Source: Candidatus Poribacteria bacterium
Lineage (GTDB): Bacteria; Poribacteria; WGA-4E; B28-G17
NCBI GenBank assembly: GCA_021162805.1
Contig: JAGGXZ010000224.1
Span: 36,946 to 100,945, forward strand
Reading direction: 5' to 3'
DNA: 64,000 nt
Position 1 is the stretch's first letter; every line of letters begins with the position of its first letter. The notes under the pieces are model-generated. The model did no database searches. It had not been told where the DNA came from and saw nothing but the letters and a program-made list of their open reading frames with translations. Positions 51,874-62,616 of this stretch are shown here, piece after piece. The position numbers and the translations under genes were made by a program.

Positions 51874-54800
51874 ACTTTCAGGATATGATAATGGCACTTG
51901 AGAGGTTCTGGGCCTCTCAGGGATGTGTGATACAGCAGCCATATGATGTTGAAGTTGGAGCGGGAACCTTCAATCCTGCCACCTTCCTTCGGACTTTGGG
52001 CCCCGAGCCGTGGAGGGTGGCATATGTCGAGCCCTCCAGACGCCCGACGGACGGCAGATACGGCGATAACCCCTACAGGCTCGGCCATTACTACCAATAC
52101 CAGGTCATCCTCAAACCGGCACCGGTGGATTCACAGGAGATATATCTGGAGAGCCTCAAGTATCTCGGAATCGATCCCAAGCGGAACGACATCAGATTCG
52201 TCGAGGACGATTGGGAATCACCCACACTCGGAGCGTCAGGATTGGGATGGGAGGTATGGTGGAACGGCGCTGAGATCACCCAGTTCACCTATTTCCAACA
52301 GATAGGCAGCATCGAGGTGGACCCTATATCACTGGAGATAACCTACGGGCTGGAACGGATCGCCATGTACCTTCAGGGCGTCGACAGCGTCTTCGATATC
52401 CAATGGAACGAATACTTCCGATACGGCGATATACATCGTCGAGGCGAGTTCGAATATTCTAAATACCATTTCGAGGTCTCCTCCAGCTCGATGTTGTTCT
52501 CCCTTTTCGAGACATATGAGCGAGAGGCGATGGAATGCCTCAAAAACGGTTTGGTGTTACCGGCCTTGGATTACGTGTTGAAGTGCTCTCACACCTTTAA
52601 CATGCTCGATGCACGTGGGGCGATAAGCGTTACCGAAAGGGTAGGTTACATCGCTCGGGTGCGGAACCTCGCACGTCGGGTCGCAAGGGCATATGTCGAT
52701 CAGCGCCAGGAGATGGGACATCCCTTCATCGATAGGATACCCGTTCAGGAACCGAGCTCGCCGGCTGTAAAGGATGTGAAGAAGAACAAGCCACGGACGG
52801 AGGGAGAGGCTGACCTGCTGTTTGAGATAGGAACCGAGGAAATCCCCGCCTCATACATCCCGCCAGCACTGCGCCAGATGCGGGAGATGGCCGAGAGGTT
52901 CCTTGAGGAAAATAGGATCAGACACGGCGAAATAACGGTGTTGGCCACCCCTAGAAGGTTGACCCTCCACGTCAAATCGGTCTCCCTTCGCCAGGAGGAT
53001 AGAGAAAGGGTAATCATGGGCCCACCTAAACACGTGGCTTTCGATCCGGACGGCAACCCGACCAAAGCGGCGCTGGGGTTCGCCCGTAAACAGGGTGTAT
53101 CGGTGGAGCAATTACAGCTCACCCGGACTGAAAAAGGGGAGTACGTCTGTCTCCACAGGTTCGAAAGTGGTAGGCCGACAGCCGAGGTGCTCGGCGAGAT
53201 ATTGCCCAGAATTATCTCATCCCTGAGCTTCCCAAAGATGATGAGATGGGATGGGATGAGGTTCGCCCGGCCTGTAAGATGGATCGTGGCCATTCTGGGC
53301 GGTGAGGTCGTGCCCTTTGCCTGGGGCAACCTCCAATCCGGAAGGATCACGCGCGGACATAGATCGCTTTCGGAAGGAGACCTGGAGCTTCAAACTGCCT
53401 CTCTGGAGGAGTATAAGGACAAACTCCGATCCGCCTGCGTTATAGCGGATCACGAGGAGAGACGAAGGGAGATAAAACGACAGGTGGTCGAGATACTCCG
53501 AGAGGAGGGATGTTCGACGGAGATAGATGAGAATCTGCTTGAGACGGTCAACTTCCTGGTGGAATTCCCCCAAGCCGTTGTGGGTAAATTCGCCGAATCT
53601 CACCTGATTCTGCCCGAGGAGGTCCTCATAACCTCCATGCGCAGACATCAACGCTACTTCCCGTTCAGAAAACCAGATGGCGGGTTGCTCCCGAAGTTCA
53701 TCACGATCTCCAACGGGACGGATAACGGTTGGGAGAACGTAAAGAGGGGAAACGAAAGGGTTCTGGGGGCAAGGCTGGATGACGCGGAGTTTTTCTACAA
53801 GGAGGATCAGAGAGAACCTTTGGCCGATAAAGTCGAAAAGCTTAGGCATGTCATCTTTCAGGAGAAGCTCGGATCGCTCTACGATAAAACTCAGAGGCTC
53901 AGAAACCTCGTCGTCTATATGGCCGGTGAGCTGGGAATGGATGAGGAGGATATGGAGATGGCGGCCAGGGCGGCGGAGCTTTGTAAGGCCGATCTGGTCA
54001 CACATATGGTCATCGAGTTCCCTGAGCTTCAGGGGATAATGGGTGGGTATTACGCCCGAAATTCGGGCGAGCCGGAGGAGGTCGCTCTGGCCATAAAGGA
54101 ACATTACAAGCCTTATTCCTCCGAAGATGAGATACCTTCAACTCTGCTGGGGGCTATCCTCTCAATCGCAGATAGGATCGATACGATCGTCGGACACTTC
54201 GGTATAGGTGAAACCCCAACCGGCTCACAGGATCCCTACGGGTTGAGGCGAGGTGCTATAGGGCTTATCAGAATCATCCGGCGGATGAACTTGGCCTTGG
54301 ACATAGAGGACATGGTTCGATATACCTGCTCGCTCTATGAGGATAGGATCGATGAGAACACGGCCCAAGGGGTAATGCGTTTCATCCGGGATAGATTATT
54401 CAACATGTTCATCGACGAGGGATTCGAACACGACGTTGTGGATGCGGTCCTCTCAGGCGGGTTTAACATGATTCATAACCTGCAGGAGAGGATGAAGGTG
54501 GTTTCGGAGTTTAAATCGAGCGAGGAATTTGATAAAATTTATCCATCCTTCTATCGCACCTTCAGGATAATCCCGAAGGGGTGGCAGGACACATCGGTGG
54601 ATGAGGGGAAACTGATTGAGGATGGTGAGAGGGAGCTGTTCTATCGGTTTTCCGAGATCGAGCCGCTTGTCGAGAGGTTGTGTGAAGATGGGGATTTCCC
54701 CGGAGCTTTGAGGGAACTCTCAAAACTCCAGCCTATCATAGATCGTTTCTTCGATGAGGTCCTGGTGATGGCTGAGGATGAGGGATTAAAGCGAAACAGA

Positions 54801-54878
54801 TTGGCGTTGCTTAAGAGGATCACGGAAAGCCTCTGCCTTGTGGCCGATTTCTCCAAGTTGGTCGTCTCAGGGGAGTAA
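51870..54878 (+). CDS. glyQS: fused glycyl-tRNA synthetase, alpha and beta in one chain
   Basis: 1002-residue enzyme that charges tRNA-Gly. Residues 1-300 are the alpha (GlyQ) catalytic part: [40 protein letters not shown] and [16 protein letters not shown]. After a charged linker (about 300-315) the beta (GlyS) part begins at [20 protein letters not shown] and runs to the end with [20 protein letters not shown] and an HD-like region. Most bacteria encode two separate subunits; fusions are known in a few groups, for example chlamydiae. The gene is coupled to recO by a 4-bp overlap. Confidence 0.96.
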   Translation: MNFQDMIMALERFWASQGCVIQQPYDVEVGAGTFNPATFLRTLGPEPWRVAYVEPSRRPTDGRYGDNPYRLGHYYQYQVILKPAPVDSQEIYLESLKYLGIDPKRNDIRFVEDDWESPTLGASGLGWEVWWNGAEITQFTYFQQIGSIEVDPISLEITYGLERIAMYLQGVDSVFDIQWNEYFRYGDIHRRGEFEYSKYHFEVSSSSMLFSLFETYEREAMECLKNGLVLPALDYVLKCSHTFNMLDARGAISVTERVGYIARVRNLARRVARAYVDQRQEMGHPFIDRIPVQEPSSPAVKDVKKNKPRTEGEADLLFEIGTEEIPASYIPPALRQMREMAERFLEENRIRHGEITVLATPRRLTLHVKSVSLRQEDRERVIMGPPKHVAFDPDGNPTKAALGFARKQGVSVEQLQLTRTEKGEYVCLHRFESGRPTAEVLGEILPRIISSLSFPKMMRWDGMRFARPVRWIVAILGGEVVPFAWGNLQSGRITRGHRSLSEGDLELQTASLEEYKDKLRSACVIADHEERRREIKRQVVEILREEGCSTEIDENLLETVNFLVEFPQAVVGKFAESHLILPEEVLITSMRRHQRYFPFRKPDGGLLPKFITISNGTDNGWENVKRGNERVLGARLDDAEFFYKEDQREPLADKVEKLRHVIFQEKLGSLYDKTQRLRNLVVYMAGELGMDEEDMEMAARAAELCKADLVTHMVIEFPELQGIMGGYYARNSGEPEEVALAIKEHYKPYSSEDEIPSTLLGAILSIADRIDTIVGHFGIGETPTGSQDPYGLRRGAIGLIRIIRRMNLALDIEDMVRYTCSLYEDRIDENTAQGVMRFIRDRLFNMFIDEGFEHDVVDAVLSGGFNMIHNLQERMKVVSEFKSSEEFDKIYPSFYRTFRIIPKGWQDTSVDEGKLIEDGERELFYRFSEIEPLVERLCEDGDFPGALRELSKLQPIIDRFFDEVLVMAEDEGLKRNRLALLKRITESLCLVADFSKLVVSGE

Positions 54879-54884
54879 ACGGGC

Positions 54885-56135
54885 ATGAAACTGCTCTTTG
54901 TGTTGACTCATATCGAAAAAAATGAGAATCCCTTCGTTACCTTCACGGTATTCGGGCTTATCTTTGTCTCCCCGATTCTCCTCGTTTTCTCATCGGCCTC
55001 GGCGATAGATCTATATCAGATTCACCTTCCGATAAGGGGATACAAGCCCTTGGTAACTTTGACCAATGTCACGGAGGATGCGGTCGACGCCCTCATCTCC
55101 TTTGTAGGTCGTGATGGGATCAAGACGCTGGTTAAGGTCGTCCAGCCATACACCACCGTGAGGATCAAGGTTGATGAGCTGCTGAAAGGCGAGGGACTGA
55201 TACAAGCCAAGTTCGCAGCGGGGAAACTCAAGGTGATCTACTGGGGAATCGGCCAAAACGGCAGGGTTTTCGGATCGCAGTTTGTCAAGGCCGATCGTTC
55301 CAGACGGTTCGTCCTGGGAAGAAGCGAGAAGGGGTATCTGGTGCTGGCAGATCTACCCACCGAGATCGGCGTCGGAGCGGTCGTTAACGTTAAACTCTAC
55401 AACCGAAGGGGAGAACTTGTTGACTCCTCGATGGAGAGCATTCCGGAAAATGCCGTTCGGGCAATACCCGTTGGGAAAATGGGTATATGTATCGTCGAGG
55501 TCAAAGATGGAGATGTGATCTGCGGTTATCGGGGTATATCTGAGAAAGGGGTCATCGCCCTCAATGCCCGACCGGTGGAGGAGATGGGAAGGGAGATCAA
55601 GCTGATGCTAGGTCCTCTCAGTACGGATGGGAAGCTTTTCGTAGCGAACCTTTCCAGGGACGGAGCAAGGGTCGAGATCGCTCTGAAAGGCGATGCCGGG
55701 ATCAGAAGGATGAGGAAGCTCATACCCGGATGTGGTGCCGTCATGATAAGACTTTCAAGCCGTCTTGATGGGGGAAAGATCGCCTCCATATCCGCAAGGT
55801 CAAACTACCCTTTGATAGGATACTACTTCCCAACCCCATCGGCGGTGATTGAGCCGATCGGTAGGGTCCGGGAGGGAAGCGTAATCACGGCGGCGGCCTC
55901 GCCGGTCCACGATGGGAAAACCTCCCTCTTGGTGATCAATCCGACTTCGAAGGAGACCTCCGTGAGGTTCGGAGGATATGGCAGGGAACCGGAGAAAGCG
56001 GTGTTTTTAAAGCCCGGTTCCTGGTTTTCCAGAGAGATCTACAGCACAACTCCGGTTAAGGCCGACGGTGAGATCATCACCCTGCTGGTCGGCTATCAAG
56101 GAGATAGGCCGGTATGGGCCGTACAGATACAATAA
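54885..56135 (+). CDS. uncharacterised exported protein
   Basis: 416 residues with a hydrophobic export signal (FGLIFVSPILLVFSSASAID, about 24-44) and then beta-strand-rich repeats of Ig-like character (YKPLVTLTNVTEDAVDALIS, GAVVNVKLYNRRGELVDSSM, TSLLVINPTSKETSVRFGGY). I do not recognise a family. It resembles proteins made of repeated N-terminally truncated beta-sandwich units that report on envelope or adhesion. It follows glyQS by 6 bases and overlaps the signal region upstream of the HEAT lipoprotein ORF, so it may share its transcript. Confidence 0.7.
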   Translation: MKLLFVLTHIEKNENPFVTFTVFGLIFVSPILLVFSSASAIDLYQIHLPIRGYKPLVTLTNVTEDAVDALISFVGRDGIKTLVKVVQPYTTVRIKVDELLKGEGLIQAKFAAGKLKVIYWGIGQNGRVFGSQFVKADRSRRFVLGRSEKGYLVLADLPTEIGVGAVVNVKLYNRRGELVDSSMESIPENAVRAIPVGKMGICIVEVKDGDVICGYRGISEKGVIALNARPVEEMGREIKLMLGPLSTDGKLFVANLSRDGARVEIALKGDAGIRRMRKLIPGCGAVMIRLSSRLDGGKIASISARSNYPLIGYYFPTPSAVIEPIGRVREGSVITAAASPVHDGKTSLLVINPTSKETSVRFGGYGREPEKAVFLKPGSWFSREIYSTTPVKADGEIITLLVGYQGDRPVWAVQIQ

Positions 56136-56152
56136 AGATTAGGGAGGGACAA

Positions 56153-59100
56153 ATGAACCACTTTCGTTGGTTTGGTGTTCTGTTAATCGCTGCCTTTTCA
56201 ATCTGGATTTTATCGGGTTGTGGTGAGGAGGAGAACAAGGATATCCTTAAAGCGAGGGAACTTATCCAAAATCAGGAGTTCAAAGGGGCAGTTCAAAGGG
56301 TCCAGGCCGCCTTGCAAACGGAACCGGATAACGCCGAGGCGTTATGCTTCAAAGAGATCCTTTCCGTCAGGGGCAATCCGGACCCTGAGGCCTGGCGAAC
56401 CGCCCTGGAGAGATGCCTGAACAACGTCAAGCCTCTGGAGAAGGAGATAAAGGATCTGGAGGCGAAAGAGGAGCCGGATGAGGAGGATCTGAAGAGGCTC
56501 GAAAGGCTTGTGAGATCCAGAAACTACGCTATGGGATTTCTAGCTAAGAGCTTCGCCGATCTGATGGAGAGGAAAACCGGTTGGGCCAAACCTCTGTTGG
56601 AATCAAGCTCCGATCTGGTGGTCAGAGCGATGCTTATAGCGGGGAAGTGCTACGACGAGGACGTGCGGGGTAAAGTCGAGGCGGTTATCAGGGAAATGGG
56701 ACAAAGCGCCGTAAGACCGCTTATATCGGAGTTGAAGTCCGACGATCCGCTTATCAAAGCTCAGGCAGTTTATTATCTTGGAAGGCTTCATGCCAAGGAG
56801 GCTATCGGCCCGATAACCGATCTGACCAAGCCCGGCTCTGAATCATACGAGGTGATGTATCAGGTTCCGATCGCCCTGGAGCTGATAGGGGGAGAAACGA
56901 TCGTCACTCCTCTCAGAAACGTGCTTAAGAGCCAATATGCCCAGCCTAAGATCTATGCCGTCAAGCTCCTGGCACAGATGAACGCCAAAGAGGCGATACC
57001 CGATCTCGTCGACCGACTGGCCGATACTAACAGCTATGTCGTCACAGCGGCCAAGGAGGCCCTGATCTCTTTCGGATCGGACTCGGTAAATCCGCTTCTG
57101 GAGGTCCTCGAGACCAAGGCGACCGATGTCCCACTTCCACCCTCGGCCACCGTGACGGAAGACAAGGAGAAATCAGCTAGAAATTCTGTGATCGGTAGGG
57201 CAATGGACGTTCTGGCGAGTATAGGGGATGAGAGGGCGATCTCACAGATCGTTCCCTTCCTATCGGATGATGATCTCAGGAGCAGTACCAGCTCAGCGCT
57301 CGTCAAATTCGGTCCCGCCTCCACGCCCGCTATGATCAAAGCCCTTAAATCCCCTGAGAGCAAGGTCAGGGTAGCTGCAGCGGACGTGTTGAAATCCACA
57401 CTGGATAAACGTGCTGTCGACGCACTGATCGAGGCCCTTTCGGATCAGGATAAGGAGGTCGCGGCCGCAGCAGCGGCAGCTCTGGGGGCGATGAAAGCCA
57501 GAAAGGCTATACCCCGTCTTACCGAGCTCCTTTCGGATGTGGATGAGAGGATAAGGAGCAACGTCCTGGACGCCCTCAACACGATCGGGTATTACGACCC
57601 CGATATGGTCAAGGCGGTTTTAAGGATCGCCGAGGATAAAAACGAGAGGGAGAGCATCAGGATAAGCGCCCTGACCGTCCTGAAGACGATCAAGCCGAGC
57701 GAGGTGAGTAAGAACCTCATAGGGATAATGATGGCTGAGGATGAAACTCCCGATGTAAGGAGAGCCGCCGTCGCCGCCCTGGGTGAGATAAAGCCTAAAG
57801 AGGCACTTGAGCCGATGTTGAGGATCATAAGCGCACTGCGCGAGAAACCCAAGGATTATCAGAGATTGCTTAAGAAGAGGTTCAAGACGATCGAAGCGCT
57901 TAACAGCAAGTGGGGCACCGATTATAGGACGTGGGCCGAGATAAAACCCATCCCCGGAATCATCAGGGGAGAGGTTGCCCTCGCCCTCGGTAAAATCAAG
58001 GGGGATGAGGTGGTCGATCCGCTGATTAAAGCTCTCAAGGATGATGACAGGGCTGTGGTCAGGAAAAATGCCGCCTGGGCGCTCGGGGAGATAGGAGGTG
58101 AGAAGGTAATCGGTCCTCTGATAAAAGCGATGAAGGGGGATGACGTGGGGGTTGTGCGTAATGAAGCGGCTGTTGCCCTGGGTAAAATAGCATCGAAAAA
58201 GGCGGTCGGAGCTCTCATCAGGACGATGAAGAAGGACAAATACGAAACCGCCCGTAAGAACGCCGCCTGGGCGCTCAGCGAGATAAAGGATAAATCCGCC
58301 GTTGGCGCTCTCGTGGATGTGCTCAGCGATAAAGGCAAGAGCGAAGAGGAGAGAGAATCGGACGCCGTGATAGCTAAGGTCGAAACGGCGCTTATAAACA
58401 TCGGCTCGCCCTCCGTTAAACCCCTCATCGGCCTTCTGGATCACGACAAGGCTTATGTCAGGGCTCGCGCCGTATATTGCCTGGGCAAGATAGGCGATAA
58501 GGCCGCTCTGGATGATCTAATGCGCGTGGCCGCCTCGGATGAGAGCCCAATGGTGCGGGGGTACGCGATAACCGCCCTGGCCAACTTCAAAACTCGAAAG
58601 GCGGTCAAATCTCAGAAGAAGGAAGCAGCCGGTGCTGTTGATTCACTGCTTGACCCGAAGGAATGGAAGACGAACAGGGCAAAGGCCGCTGAGACACTTG
58701 GAAACATAAAGGATGAGAAGGGGATCAAACCGCTCATTCGAGCGGCGGGATCTCCGATGAGCGAGCTGAGGGATAAGGCCATCATCGCCCTGGGCAACAT
58801 AGGCGATTACAGAGGCTTCGACCTGATAGCGAAGTCGATCGAAACTGAGATAGACCCATCGATCAGGGCGGACGCCATATCGGCTATCGCCAAATACGGC
58901 GATTCGAGCATTGAGGACCTCTTGTTATCCGTTCTGAATGAGGAGCTTACATCGCAGACCCTCTCCATTCATGAGGCGGTCGTTTCGGCGTTGGGCGATA
59001 TAGGAAGCGAAAGAGCTGTCGCGAAGCTTATCTCGATCCTGCGGGACAGATCACTGCCTACCTCGCTCAGGGCAAAGGCGGCCGAGGCCCTTGGGAAGAT

Positions 59101-59821
59101 AAAGGACCCTGCTGCCTCAAAGGCGCTGCTTGAAAGGCTCAACGATGAAAGCGAATACGATGATGTGTGGAAGGAGGTGGCCCTTGCGGCCGGGAGGGAG
59201 CTGAAACTCAAGGAGGCCGCGCCGGCTATCATCGAAAGGCTTAAGGATACCTGGGAGCCTGAAAGTCTGCGAGCCACGGCTGCCGAAGCGCTCGGTGGAA
59301 CGGGTACCGACGAGGCGATTAAGACGCTCAAGGAGATGCTCTCCGACAGCTCAGAGTCTGTCCGAGGCAACGCCGCCCTGGGGCTCGGTCATAGCGGCAG
59401 AAAGGATGTGATCAAGGATCTGATCGGCATAATGCAGAACTCCGGAAAAGCTGAGAGCGAAAGATACAAGGCGGCAAAAGCGCTGGGTAATTTCAGTACT
59501 AAGGAGGTCGTCCAGGCATTGATCCAGACCCTCAACGATACATCAGCTCAGGAGTCCGTCCGCAAGAACGCCGCCTCATCCCTTGGTCAGATAGGCACCG
59601 ATGAGGCCGTCGATGCGCTCATCAATGCCTATCGTAAGACGGATTATCCGATCGGCCTCAGGCGGAGGATTCTGACCGCCCTGGGTGACTCTGGGAACCG
59701 CAAGGCGGCTTCTCTCCTGCAGGAGGCGATCAAGGATGACGATTCCGTCATCCACTATAACGCTGCCAAATCGCTCTTCAAGATAACAGGGACCGCACCG
59801 GGATATCGTTTCGGAAGGTAA
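56153..59821 (+). CDS. large HEAT-repeat lipoprotein
   Basis: 1222-residue lipoprotein: signal FRWFGVLLIAAFSIWILSGC with lipobox LSGC (Cys23), a TPR-like start (LKARELIQNQEFKGAVQRVQ) and then some 25-30 HEAT-type helical repeats of about 31 residues to the C-terminus (for example VVDPLIKALKDDDRAVVRKN, AAWALGEIGGEKVIGPLIKA). Such PBS-lyase-type HEAT arrays are protein-binding scaffolds; no catalytic domain is visible. The ATG at 56153 follows GGGAGGGAC; the longer ORF from 56114 lacks a ribosome site. Strong internal repetition makes length changes by recombination likely. Confidence 0.87.
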   Translation: MNHFRWFGVLLIAAFSIWILSGCGEEENKDILKARELIQNQEFKGAVQRVQAALQTEPDNAEALCFKEILSVRGNPDPEAWRTALERCLNNVKPLEKEIKDLEAKEEPDEEDLKRLERLVRSRNYAMGFLAKSFADLMERKTGWAKPLLESSSDLVVRAMLIAGKCYDEDVRGKVEAVIREMGQSAVRPLISELKSDDPLIKAQAVYYLGRLHAKEAIGPITDLTKPGSESYEVMYQVPIALELIGGETIVTPLRNVLKSQYAQPKIYAVKLLAQMNAKEAIPDLVDRLADTNSYVVTAAKEALISFGSDSVNPLLEVLETKATDVPLPPSATVTEDKEKSARNSVIGRAMDVLASIGDERAISQIVPFLSDDDLRSSTSSALVKFGPASTPAMIKALKSPESKVRVAAADVLKSTLDKRAVDALIEALSDQDKEVAAAAAAALGAMKARKAIPRLTELLSDVDERIRSNVLDALNTIGYYDPDMVKAVLRIAEDKNERESIRISALTVLKTIKPSEVSKNLIGIMMAEDETPDVRRAAVAALGEIKPKEALEPMLRIISALREKPKDYQRLLKKRFKTIEALNSKWGTDYRTWAEIKPIPGIIRGEVALALGKIKGDEVVDPLIKALKDDDRAVVRKNAAWALGEIGGEKVIGPLIKAMKGDDVGVVRNEAAVALGKIASKKAVGALIRTMKKDKYETARKNAAWALSEIKDKSAVGALVDVLSDKGKSEEERESDAVIAKVETALINIGSPSVKPLIGLLDHDKAYVRARAVYCLGKIGDKAALDDLMRVAASDESPMVRGYAITALANFKTRKAVKSQKKEAAGAVDSLLDPKEWKTNRAKAAETLGNIKDEKGIKPLIRAAGSPMSELRDKAIIALGNIGDYRGFDLIAKSIETEIDPSIRADAISAIAKYGDSSIEDLLLSVLNEELTSQTLSIHEAVVSALGDIGSERAVAKLISILRDRSLPTSLRAKAAEALGKIKDPAASKALLERLNDESEYDDVWKEVALAAGRELKLKEAAPAIIERLKDTWEPESLRATAAEALGGTGTDEAIKTLKEMLSDSSESVRGNAALGLGHSGRKDVIKDLIGIMQNSGKAESERYKAAKALGNFSTKEVVQALIQTLNDTSAQESVRKNAASSLGQIGTDEAVDALINAYRKTDYPIGLRRRILTALGDSGNRKAASLLQEAIKDDDSVIHYNAAKSLFKITGTAPGYRFGR

Positions 59822-59832
59822 GAGGAGGCAAA

Positions 59833-60876
59833 ATGTCCGATGATACCTACCGGGTTGGTATAATAGGCTGCGGCGGCGTGGCGCGGGCACATGCTAACGC
59901 CTACAGAAGACATCCCAAAACCCAGATGGTCGCCGCAGCGGATATCAACCCTGAAGCGGTTGACAATTTCGCTAGGGAGTTCGACATACCGGCCAGATAT
60001 ACCGATTATCGGGAGATGCTCGATTCGGAGCAGATCGATATACTCAGCGTCTGCACATGGCCGATGTCCCACGCCGAGATAACCGTGGCTGCCGCTGAGA
60101 CAGGTGGTATCAAGGGGATACTCTGTGAAAAACCTATGGCCACAAACCTCGGCGAGGCGGATACCATGCTGGAGGCCTGTGACCGTAATGGGGTTAAGCT
60201 GGTGGTGGGCCATCAACGCCGCTTCGAACCCGTCAACGTCACCGCTAGAAAACTGATCTTGGAAGGCGCCATCGGCCAACCGACCCTCGCTTTCAGAAAG
60301 GCAATCGGCGGACTTCTCAACTGGGGAACCCACCTGATTGATACCATAAGATACCTGCTCGGCGATCCTGAGACATTATGGGTGCTGGGCCAGATCTCCC
60401 GCAAAACCGATCGATACGAGAGGAGGATGAGAATAGAGGATTTCTCCGCCGCTATCATCTGCTTCGAGGGCGGCACCCGAGGAGTCATAGAGGTCGATCT
60501 GCCAGGCCCCGGGATGCCAGCCGCTCTGATGTATGGGTCGGATGGGATGATAACATACCAGGATGGCAGAATATTCCTGACGAATAAGAAGGGAGTGACC
60601 GAGGTGCAGCCCCGAGGCGATGGGATGAACCAGCTTGAGGAACTGATAGCGTGGATCGAAGGCAGAGTTGAGGAGCATAGAGGTTCCGGCAGACAGGCGA
60701 GATATACCATGGAGATCATGATGGCCATATATGAGTCGGTCAGGATCAGGGATGTGGTCAGAATGCCTCTCCAGATCAAGGAATCGCCGCTTGAGATGAT
60801 GCTCAGCGAAGGGATACTCAAGGTCGAAAGGCCCGGAAGATATGACATCCGGGTTCCATTTGAAAATCAAAAATAG
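59833..60876 (+). CDS. Gfo/Idh/MocA family oxidoreductase
   Basis: 347-residue NAD(P)-dependent dehydrogenase of sugars or inositols. Rossmann motif VGIIGCGGVARAHANAYRR at the N-terminus, the EKP motif in GILCEKPMATNLGEADTMLE and the active-site region GGLLNWGTHLIDTIRYLLGD. The ATG follows AGAGGAGG, 11 bases after the HEAT lipoprotein. The substrate cannot be told; many paralogues in FCB and Poribacteria-like genomes act in polysaccharide use. Confidence 0.92.
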   Translation: MSDDTYRVGIIGCGGVARAHANAYRRHPKTQMVAAADINPEAVDNFAREFDIPARYTDYREMLDSEQIDILSVCTWPMSHAEITVAAAETGGIKGILCEKPMATNLGEADTMLEACDRNGVKLVVGHQRRFEPVNVTARKLILEGAIGQPTLAFRKAIGGLLNWGTHLIDTIRYLLGDPETLWVLGQISRKTDRYERRMRIEDFSAAIICFEGGTRGVIEVDLPGPGMPAALMYGSDGMITYQDGRIFLTNKKGVTEVQPRGDGMNQLEELIAWIEGRVEEHRGSGRQARYTMEIMMAIYESVRIRDVVRMPLQIKESPLEMMLSEGILKVERPGRYDIRVPFENQK

Positions 60877-60914
60877 CTCACTGGGCGTATTCCCAACGAG
60901 ATATGGGGTAACCG

Positions 60915-61592
60915 ATGTCATCCGAGTTATCCTTGAGGGTTATCGACTATATAAAAGATGACCTCCTGAGGTGGTTCCTTAAGCCTATTCCTGAGGTATC
61001 ACCAGAGGATGTGTGGAGCTTCAGAAATAAGCTTCACGCCTTACACCACTTCGCCGTCCGATCAGGGCTTCCGGAGGAGATACGATCTCAGATCGAAGCC
61101 ATACTTCGGACAAGCGCTTCGCTATGGCATCTCATCTTCGACAATCATGAGGTGCTCGATTCCGTTAAGGACTACCACAACGTCAGGATGTTGGATGCCA
61201 ACGCGGGGATACTATCTGAGGTCGAGGAGATAATATCGGGCGAGGAAACCCCTCGAGATGTGCTTATCGAAGCGATAGCCATATATCTCGGATGGAGAGC
61301 GGATACGATCTGGATAGATTCGGCCTGGAAGGAACACAAGGCCTCCGTGCACAATTATCTGCTGGAGCTACAGGATCACATGTGGGAGTTCTTCAACGCC
61401 GATACCTCCTCGGAGGGCGGGCCTTCCCTTGAAAAAGCCAAAAGTCTGGGAAGGCTGATGGACAAAATGGCGGAGATGATACTGGACGAGAACATCCCAT
61501 CTACAGCACAGGTGAATCTCCTCATCAGGCTCTATCATCTCCTGCTGAGGCTTCAGATAGGCAGGTTGATCATGCAGATCGAGGGGATCTGA
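60915..61592 (+). CDS. uncharacterised helical protein
   Basis: 225 residues, predicted all-helical and acidic, without signal or membrane segments (SSELSLRVIDYIKDDLLRWF, TIWIDSAWKEHKASVHNYLL, VNLLIRLYHLLLRLQIGRLI). I recognise no family. It starts 38 bases after the oxidoreductase and converges on the PHP gene, with a 23-bp overlap of the 3' ends. Confidence 0.65.
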   Translation: MSSELSLRVIDYIKDDLLRWFLKPIPEVSPEDVWSFRNKLHALHHFAVRSGLPEEIRSQIEAILRTSASLWHLIFDNHEVLDSVKDYHNVRMLDANAGILSEVEEIISGEETPRDVLIEAIAIYLGWRADTIWIDSAWKEHKASVHNYLLELQDHMWEFFNADTSSEGGPSLEKAKSLGRLMDKMAEMILDENIPSTAQVNLLIRLYHLLLRLQIGRLIMQIEGI

Positions 61593-62616
61593 GGTAGATC
61601 GGGTTGGAGAATATCCAGGGCTTACGGCCAAGATAGGCCTCCGATCGGTATACGCCCGGGGAGGTTACACCGATTTCGACCTCCGACCTCATCTCGTCGA
61701 ATATCGGCTTGCCGTTTCTCAGAATTCTGATCCTCGCCGGAATAGGGGTTTTAACCTTCAGAATAGCCCTTCCCGCGAAAATCCTCTCATCACCCATATT
61801 GAGTTCCACGCCTGCCATTTCACCCCTGAATAGAAATCCCGTGGAATCGGCGATCAGGTCATAGCCGATGAAACAGCTTCCATATCTGATCGCCTCGTGG
61901 ATCATGGATATGCTCCGCGAAGGAGAAGCGGGATCAAGCGGTTCCTTGAGCAAGATATGATTTCTGAGGGTTCGGAAGAGATACTCGTAGGGGAGGATCT
62001 CCACGAAAGGGAGAAATGGCACCTTTTTGGCGTGGGCATCCAGACCGCACACCCCCACGACCTTTCGTGAGAGGTTAAGCTCATCCCACTTCGCCAGTGT
62101 CTCAGGCCGGGGGCCATCTATCGCTTTGCTCGGATGCAGGATGTAATAGGGTAGGGTGAGAAGGGTCAAATCCTTAATCCAGTCATACATATACGACCAT
62201 ATTTCCATTCCGTCAAACCCGATGACATCCCAATCGATCCACGGTCTATCCAGCACGGGGAAGAATCCCTTCTTTTCACCGAAGGGGTGGGCGATTATAC
62301 CCACTCCGCCCTGCCGTCTGACTTCATCAATGAAGGGTTGAGCTTTGAGCGCCATCTTGGCCCTTATCTCGTTTTTGATTCCCAGAGCGAGATAGTGATT
62401 TCCGATCCACGGTGAGATCTCCTCATCCACGATAAGGAGCAACCCGTCATGCCATCCCTGCCATCGATCACGCCCTTTTAAGGTCTCATGATCGGTGAGG
62501 ATGATGAAATCGAGGTTGGCTTTATGAGCCGCCTTTATTATCTTCTCGACCGTTCCTCCGCCGTCGGAGTACCGGGAGTGAATGTGGAGTGCGCCTGAAT
62601 ACTCAAACCACGACAT
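61570..62616 (-). CDS. PHP-domain metal-dependent phosphoesterase-like protein
   Basis: 348-residue protein with a PHP domain: GALHIHSRYSDGGGTVEKII (first metal motif), FIILTDHETLKGRDRW, LLLIVDEEISPWIGNHYLAL and VGIIAHPFG, then a VCGLDAHAKK motif with the late metal ligands. The C-terminal ~100 residues (GFLFRGEMAGVELNMGDE) form an extra beta-domain. Members hydrolyse phosphate esters; the substrate is unknown. The ATG directly follows the PfkB TAG. Confidence 0.88.
   Translation of the reverse strand: MSWFEYSGALHIHSRYSDGGGTVEKIIKAAHKANLDFIILTDHETLKGRDRWQGWHDGLLLIVDEEISPWIGNHYLALGIKNEIRAKMALKAQPFIDEVRRQGGVGIIAHPFGEKKGFFPVLDRPWIDWDVIGFDGMEIWSYMYDWIKDLTLLTLPYYILHPSKAIDGPRPETLAKWDELNLSRKVVGVCGLDAHAKKVPFLPFVEILPYEYLFRTLRNHILLKEPLDPASPSRSISMIHEAIRYGSCFIGYDLIADSTGFLFRGEMAGVELNMGDERIFAGRAILKVKTPIPARIRILRNGKPIFDEMRSEVEIGVTSPGVYRSEAYLGRKPWIFSNPIYLRSPRSA

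Noticed and set aside
57620..58444. Long minus-strand ORFs opposite the HEAT lipoprotein
   Set aside because: They mirror the internal repeats and codon bias of the real gene and show no protein family features.
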